This document shows positions 60,903-64,000 of a DNA stretch of 64,000 nt, one piece after another; position 1 is the stretch's first letter; the number at the start of each line of letters is the position of its first letter. The stretch is from Coliplasma sp045538555 (lineage in GTDB: Bacteria; Bacillota; Clostridia; Oscillospirales; CAG-382): contig JAZSRP010000043.1 in assembly GCA_045538555.1 (NCBI GenBank), positions 62,001 to 126,000 of the forward strand, given 5' to 3'. The position numbers and the translations under genes are program-made. Below the pieces are notes generated by a model. It searched no databases and was not told the DNA's origin. It was given only the letters and a program-made list of their open reading frames with translations.

Positions 60903-61919
60903 TCAATTGTATAAAATTTTTATTTTGTTTAATTTGACATACTCAATATACGCCTCTTCATCTTCTTTTGAATGACGAAATATACCAGTTTGAAATTTGC
61001 TTATCAATTTATAACTGTCAATGATAAATAGATGAAGATCATCCGGAGATTGTATTGTACCAGGTTTTACAAGATATTTTGAACATTCCAAAAAAGAACG
61101 AATACCCTCTAATTGAGTAACATGGATCTGAATTTCTTTATCAAGATTCAACTCATGATTTATTAATTTACACTCAGATTCATAATTTGGAAAGTACTTA
61201 CGAAGTACAAAAAGAAAATGTTGCTTTACTTCAATAGTATCAAATATTTGTGGTTTTTTATATTTAGGAGAATTAAAAGAAATTTCTTTTAACTGCCCTT
61301 TTTTAGTAAGTTTCAAAGACGAAACATGTTCTTTTGGATACGCTACAATCAAATGTACATGAGGATGCCAAGATTTACCATCTTCACTTTTCTTTATTTC
61401 CATGGTTCCATAAATACCAGAACCAAGACCAGAAGTTTTATCGTCACCAAATCTACTCCTAAAAAACGTTGTTATTGTTTTTCTCAAAATATCAGCAGTT
61501 TTTCGAAAACCATCAATCTGATTTGGAAGAGTAAAACTATAGAAAAGATAAATATAGTTATCTATCCCTATTCTATTATCCATATCAAATGACAAACGAT
61601 TAAATCTTTGGTATGCTTTTCTACGATGACAAACCATGCAAAATCGCTCATCACAATGGTTTATACCGGTAACATGAAATTTGTCTTGAGTAATATTCCA
61701 ATCACCAATGATCTGAGTACCACAATAAGCAAGTTCTTTGATTGGATCAGCATATATGCGTTTGCCGTCCGTATCTCTCCAAGTACTATCATACTTTTTA
61801 TAATACTTGCCAATCTTGCCTGGAATATCAGACAATCTACCCTCATCAGCAAGAATATTCAAGAATTTCAGTATTTTTCTATTCTCATTTATCGCTTGAG
61901 TTATATCTAAAAGATTCAT
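60903..61919 (-). CDS. Rolling-circle replication initiator, HUH endonuclease
   Basis: 338 residues. A zinc-like H-C-x4-C-x2-C-H cluster (about 88-98), the metal-binding HUH motif H-P-H-V-H-L-I (185-191), and the tyrosine motif S-K-Y-L-V-K (nucleophile Y282, K285), in the order of the Rep_1 family of plasmids and phages. It nicks the plus origin and starts strand-displacement replication of the phage circle. GGAGGAG lies before ATG 61919; an upstream in-frame ATG is less likely. Downstream of the origin-like region. Confidence 0.93.
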   Translation of the reverse strand: MNLLDITQAINENRKILKFLNILADEGRLSDIPGKIGKYYKKYDSTWRDTDGKRIYADPIKELAYCGTQIIGDWNITQDKFHVTGINHCDERFCMVCHRRKAYQRFNRLSFDMDNRIGIDNYIYLFYSFTLPNQIDGFRKTADILRKTITTFFRSRFGDDKTSGLGSGIYGTMEIKKSEDGKSWHPHVHLIVAYPKEHVSSLKLTKKGQLKEISFNSPKYKKPQIFDTIEVKQHFLFVLRKYFPNYESECKLINHELNLDKEIQIHVTQLEGIRSFLECSKYLVKPGTIQSPDDLHLFIIDSYKLISKFQTGIFRHSKEDEEAYIEYVKLNKIKILYN

Positions 61920-62053
61920 ATTTTCACTCCTCCAATAATATAATATCATACTGTTTTGCCTTTGTCAATATTTTTTTACGAAATTCCGCGGTTATTTTAT
62001 CAAGAATATGATAAAGATATTACAACTTCTAAATTTATAACGATTAATTTGCA

Positions 62054-62193
62054 TTCGATCACGCACCCCACAAGGGGGTTTTGATCGAAAAAAGCTGTTG
62101 CGACTGGGCACCTTTTTGAAAGCTTTTTTGTATCGGCCATACACGATACAAAAAACTTTCGTTTTCCGCCCGTCGCTCCCCGCTGTGGCGGGG
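62054..62193. other. Hairpin-rich intergenic region (probable phage origin/packaging region)
   Basis: The 313-base gap between rep and the small gene (61920-62232) holds three separate strong inverted repeats: TTCGATC/GATCGAA around ACCCC/GGGGT (62054-62089); a 12-bp perfect stem TTTTTTGTATCG/CGATACAAAAAA extended by GAAAG/CTTTC (62118-62160); and CCCCGC/GCGGGG (62178-62193), unusually GC-rich for this element. Filamentous phages place single-strand origins and the packaging signal in such an intergenic region. This role is inferred. Confidence 0.65.
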
Positions 62194-62197
62194 GCCC

Positions 62198-62225
62198 AAA
62201 AAAAAAGAGAGCAATTAAAGCTCTC
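62198..62225 (-). terminator. Terminator of the phage late genes
   Basis: On the minus strand, GAGAGC / GCTCTC with a 7-base loop is followed by nine T, eight bases after the small gene stop. Confidence 0.92.
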
Positions 62226-62232
62226 AGGGGGA

Positions 62233-62412
62233 TTACGTGTTACAATATATAAGTTGATAACATTCATCTTCCCACTTACGAAAAGAACAAATGATTTCAT
62301 CTACAGACATTTTATCAATGTCCATTGAGCAGCATTCTTTTAACCATACTGAAAACTCATACATTTCTGCTTTACTAATGTTGATAGGAAGATTAACTAA
62401 ATTATAATACAT
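62233..62412 (-). CDS. Small phage protein, unknown function
   Basis: 59 residues, not recognised. Acidic and Cys-containing (W-L-K-E-C-C-S-M), with two predicted helices and no membrane segment. AAGGAG lies eight bases before the ATG. Its place next to the origin region is typical of single-strand binding or regulatory genes in filamentous phages, but no motif shows this. Confidence 0.65.
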   Translation of the reverse strand: MYYNLVNLPINISKAEMYEFSVWLKECCSMDIDKMSVDEIICSFRKWEDECYQLIYCNT

Positions 62413-62452
62413 TTTATTACTCCTTAAAGTGAACAAAAAAGGAAAAACGAAG

Positions 62453-62977
62453 CTAGTGCAAAGGTACAGAGATACTAGAATTTAAAATACAAAAAGGACG
62501 AAAACAGTATTCACAGAAGATACCATTACCATCGACTCGGCCGAAGGACGAAACGAAAAGAACAAAAGTACCAGTTCCCCAATTTGGTGTATCGCAAGGA
62601 GTTGACAACCACCAACCATCATCAACAGGATATTGCAATATAATGTAGCTGTATTTCTGCAACCGTTCCAACGTGAGCAAAGAAGCCTTCACGCCCGGAA
62701 TAGAACCATAACATTTCATTCCGTTAGCCGCTGTCAAATCAACATCATGTTCGACTATGTTCTCTTCCCCGATTAGCTCCGCAAGACTTTTTGAGAAAGC
62801 GTTGCAATAAACTTCGGCTTTTGAACCGCGAAAATTGTTGTTGTCACCAAATTGAAAACCATCACAAAATACATCTTTCAAAAGAACAGCAGTTTTTGCG
62901 TTGTAATGTTCAAGAACAATAAATTCATAAACTCCAATTGTAAAAGTTTTTCCTACTTCAATATCATACAGTTTCAT
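62453..62977 (-). CDS. DUF6273-type protein of the phage-like element
   Basis: 174 residues. The C-terminal half has W-W-L-S-T-P, F-V-S-S-F-G-R-V-D-G-N-G and F-R-P-F-C-I-L-N, matching the W-W-L-R-S-P...V-R-P-A pattern of DUF6273 (C-type-lectin-like fold related to formylglycine-generating enzymes). No signal peptide or helix. GGAG nine bases before the ATG. Such domains can bind ligands; here it could serve in receptor interaction or superinfection control. That is speculation. Confidence 0.78.
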   Translation of the reverse strand: MKLYDIEVGKTFTIGVYEFIVLEHYNAKTAVLLKDVFCDGFQFGDNNNFRGSKAEVYCNAFSKSLAELIGEENIVEHDVDLTAANGMKCYGSIPGVKASLLTLERLQKYSYIILQYPVDDGWWLSTPCDTPNWGTGTFVLFVSSFGRVDGNGIFCEYCFRPFCILNSSISVPLH

Positions 62978-62998
62978 TTTATATACTCCATTACAGTT

Positions 62999-63652
62999 TT
63001 AATAATCAAAACAACAAACTTGATTTTTAGGATCAGTCCAAGTACTCGTATATAATGGTATGCCTTTAGGCATCTCATAAGTATCAAAAAATTTATACCA
63101 ACGGGGACGATAAAAACGCTTTGAAAACATTCTAATATACCAAGGTGCTCTAAAATATCCTTGGATAATCTCCCCGTATTTTTCAGATGAATCATCATCT
63201 TTTTTAGGGATAACAATACCATAAGGTATACGTTCTATAATTGAAAAAGAACGCAAAAATCTACCTTTTCTAATATAGAAACAACGATCAGTAATAACAC
63301 GAATACGCTTGTCCACCCCATCCCAACATTGAGTAAATAGAATGACATCACAACGGAAATGACGATGGAGGAGAAAAAAACTTTTCATCTCAAAAGAAAA
63401 AGATTTATGATCTCTAGAATCTGCGACAAGTGATGCTTCATCAAGAATCACCAAAGCATTATTAAACTGATATTTGCCCAGATCAGTACCATTTATATGA
63501 AAGATGCCAGGATAGTTTACTGCAAAATTTGTTAAAACACGATTGTAGTTGGATCTACCACGTTCTATTTTTTTTTGTTCACTAACAGCAATTGCAGAGG
63601 CAACAGTTGTTTTTCCTGAACCAGGCAAACCGAAATATAAACTAACACCCAT
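62999..63652 (-). CDS. Zot-family (pI-like) assembly ATPase
   Basis: 217 residues. Walker A G-L-P-G-S-G-K-T-T (8-16) and Walker B A-L-V-I-L-D-E-A-S (66-74), followed by F-F-L-L-H-R-H-F-R-C-D-V-I-L-F-T-Q, all typical of the Zot/pI ATPase that drives filamentous phage assembly. The membrane helix and outer domain of pI are not visible; the protein ends about 60 residues after the ATPase core. AAGGAG before the ATG. Follows the coat genes after a hairpin. Confidence 0.9.
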   Translation of the reverse strand: MGVSLYFGLPGSGKTTVASAIAVSEQKKIERGRSNYNRVLTNFAVNYPGIFHINGTDLGKYQFNNALVILDEASLVADSRDHKSFSFEMKSFFLLHRHFRCDVILFTQCWDGVDKRIRVITDRCFYIRKGRFLRSFSIIERIPYGIVIPKKDDDSSEKYGEIIQGYFRAPWYIRMFSKRFYRPRWYKFFDTYEMPKGIPLYTSTWTDPKNQVCCFDY

Positions 63653-63673
63653 AATGACTCCTTATAGAATTTT

Positions 63674-63699
63674 GGCTCCGGACCTGCGGTTCCGGAGCC
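63674..63699 (-). promoter_or_regulatory. Hairpin between coat and Zot genes
   Basis: A perfect 9-bp GC-rich stem GGCTCCGGA / TCCGGAGCC with an 8-base loop, 22 bases before the Zot start. It has no T run on the minus strand, so it probably acts as mRNA stabiliser or attenuator that keeps coat transcripts abundant; in Ff phages a terminator sits at this point. Confidence 0.65.
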
Positions 63700-63704
63700 G
63701 TGAA

Positions 63705-63887
63705 TCAATAACCAGTTGAAATAACAGATTTGATAACCCTTACTGCAGCAAATGCAATAAAGATACCAACTGCTACTCCAATAAAGGGAAGAAGATCAGC
63801 CCAACTTCCTTCAGCTCCAAAAATAGCTGAAATAACAGAACCGAACCAATCAATAACACTGGTCACTCCAGAAGTAATTGCAGCCAT
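63705..63887 (-). CDS. Major coat-like protein, copy 1
   Basis: 60 residues. An amphipathic N-terminal helix (about 5-30, with acidic A-E-G-S-W-A-D), a membrane helix (about 33-52, F-I-G-V-A-V-G-I-F-I-A-F-A-A) and a short basic C-terminal segment (V-R-V-I-K-S), the layout of a filamentous phage major coat protein. No separate signal peptide is evident. AAAGGAG before the ATG. A second, near-identical C-terminus lies just upstream. Confidence 0.8.
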   Translation of the reverse strand: MAAITSGVTSVIDWFGSVISAIFGAEGSWADLLPFIGVAVGIFIAFAAVRVIKSVISTGY

Positions 63888-63905
63888 AAAAAACTCCTTT
63901 CAAAT

Positions 63906-64000
63906 TTAATAACCGGTTGAAATAATAGACTTGATAACCCTAACAGCGGCAAAAGCAATAAAAATACCAACAGCTACACCGATGAAAGGAAGGAGAGCTG
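63906..64000 (-). CDS. Major coat-like protein, copy 2 (truncated by window edge)
   Basis: Only the last 31 codons are in the window. They encode the same L-L-P-F-I-G-V-A-V-G and I-S-T-G-Y ends as copy 1; over the 29 residues of the shared segment I see one difference (V to I near the end). The DNA differs by silent changes, so this is a maintained tandem pair and not an assembly repeat. Stop TAA; copy 1 uses TGA. Confidence 0.8.
   Translation of the reverse strand, partial: ALLPFIGVAVGIFIAFAAVRVIKSIISTGY

Larger units (their letters stand above)
60903..64000 (-). mobile_element. Inovirus-like (filamentous phage) prophage, partial
   Basis: A block of short, tightly packed minus-strand genes that is more AT-rich than its neighbours. 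It has the module set of filamentous phages: tandem small coat-like genes, a Zot-type ATPase, an intergenic region dense in hairpins and a rolling-circle replication protein. It is cut by the window edge at 64000, so the adhesin gene and right boundary are unseen. No integrase is visible; many inoviruses use host XerCD at dif. Confidence 0.82.

Noticed and set aside
62098..62328. 76-codon plus-strand frame in the phage intergenic region
   Set aside because: It runs through the hairpins and the terminator, has no ribosome site and opposes all phage genes.
62453..62977. Diversity-generating retroelement target
   Set aside because: The lectin-like fold suggested it, but no reverse transcriptase or template repeat lies in the visible part of the element.

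Overview
The window looks like chromosome of a Clostridia-type Firmicute (Oscillospirales-like; the taxon is inferred, because no rRNA is present). The DNA is moderately AT-rich. Genes carry strong AGGAGG-type ribosome binding sites, and promoters are close to the TTGACA-N17-TATAAT consensus. The phoH-ybeY-era-recO-mutS2 and parA-parB-serS gene orders, a CIRCE-like element and several zinc-ribbon membrane proteins fit this group. No rRNA, tRNA or CRISPR array was recognised.

Layout. 1-2.8 kb: the end of a lytic transglycosylase, an M18 aminopeptidase and a zinc-ribbon membrane protein. 2.9-16.5 kb, minus strand: a secretion and modification locus. It holds a PqqD-like protein, a 1528-residue fibro-slime surface protein, a 73-residue peptide with a lasso-like YxxP leader, an HPr-kinase-like P-loop protein, a secreted GH20 enzyme, a radical SAM/SPASM protein, a ZIP metal transporter and a second, paralogous GH20 enzyme. 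16.6-21.6 kb: AI-2E-type permease, a hypothetical protein, glyA and an orphan solute-binding lipoprotein. 21.7-27.2 kb: phoH-ybeY-era-recO-mutS2. 27.3-33.7 kb: radical SAM, corrinoid-activator-type ASKHA protein, MgtC, a flavoprotein and a zinc-ribbon propeller-like protein. 33.7-37 kb: hsp20 with a CIRCE-like operator, then thyA-folA-DUF362. 37.2-45.8 kb: a long minus-strand run parA-parB-serS-membrane protein-MORN-TIM barrel-lnt-esterase, plus a 27-residue membrane microprotein. 45.9-59.9 kb: cell-envelope genes (MscS, two CapA-like proteins, a GHL10-type glycosidase, a phosphoesterase surface protein, a cohesin-like protein, an amidase) and radA.

60.9-64.0 kb, minus strand: one end of an inovirus-like (filamentous phage) prophage. 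It has tandem coat-like genes, a Zot-family ATPase, a DUF6273-type protein, a small gene, a hairpin-rich origin-like region and a rolling-circle HUH replication protein. The element runs off the right edge.

The two most interesting systems are the peptide/PqqD/HPr-kinase/radical-SAM cluster, a candidate undescribed RiPP-type pathway that includes a surface protein and GH20 enzymes, and the inovirus-like prophage in an apparently Gram-positive host.
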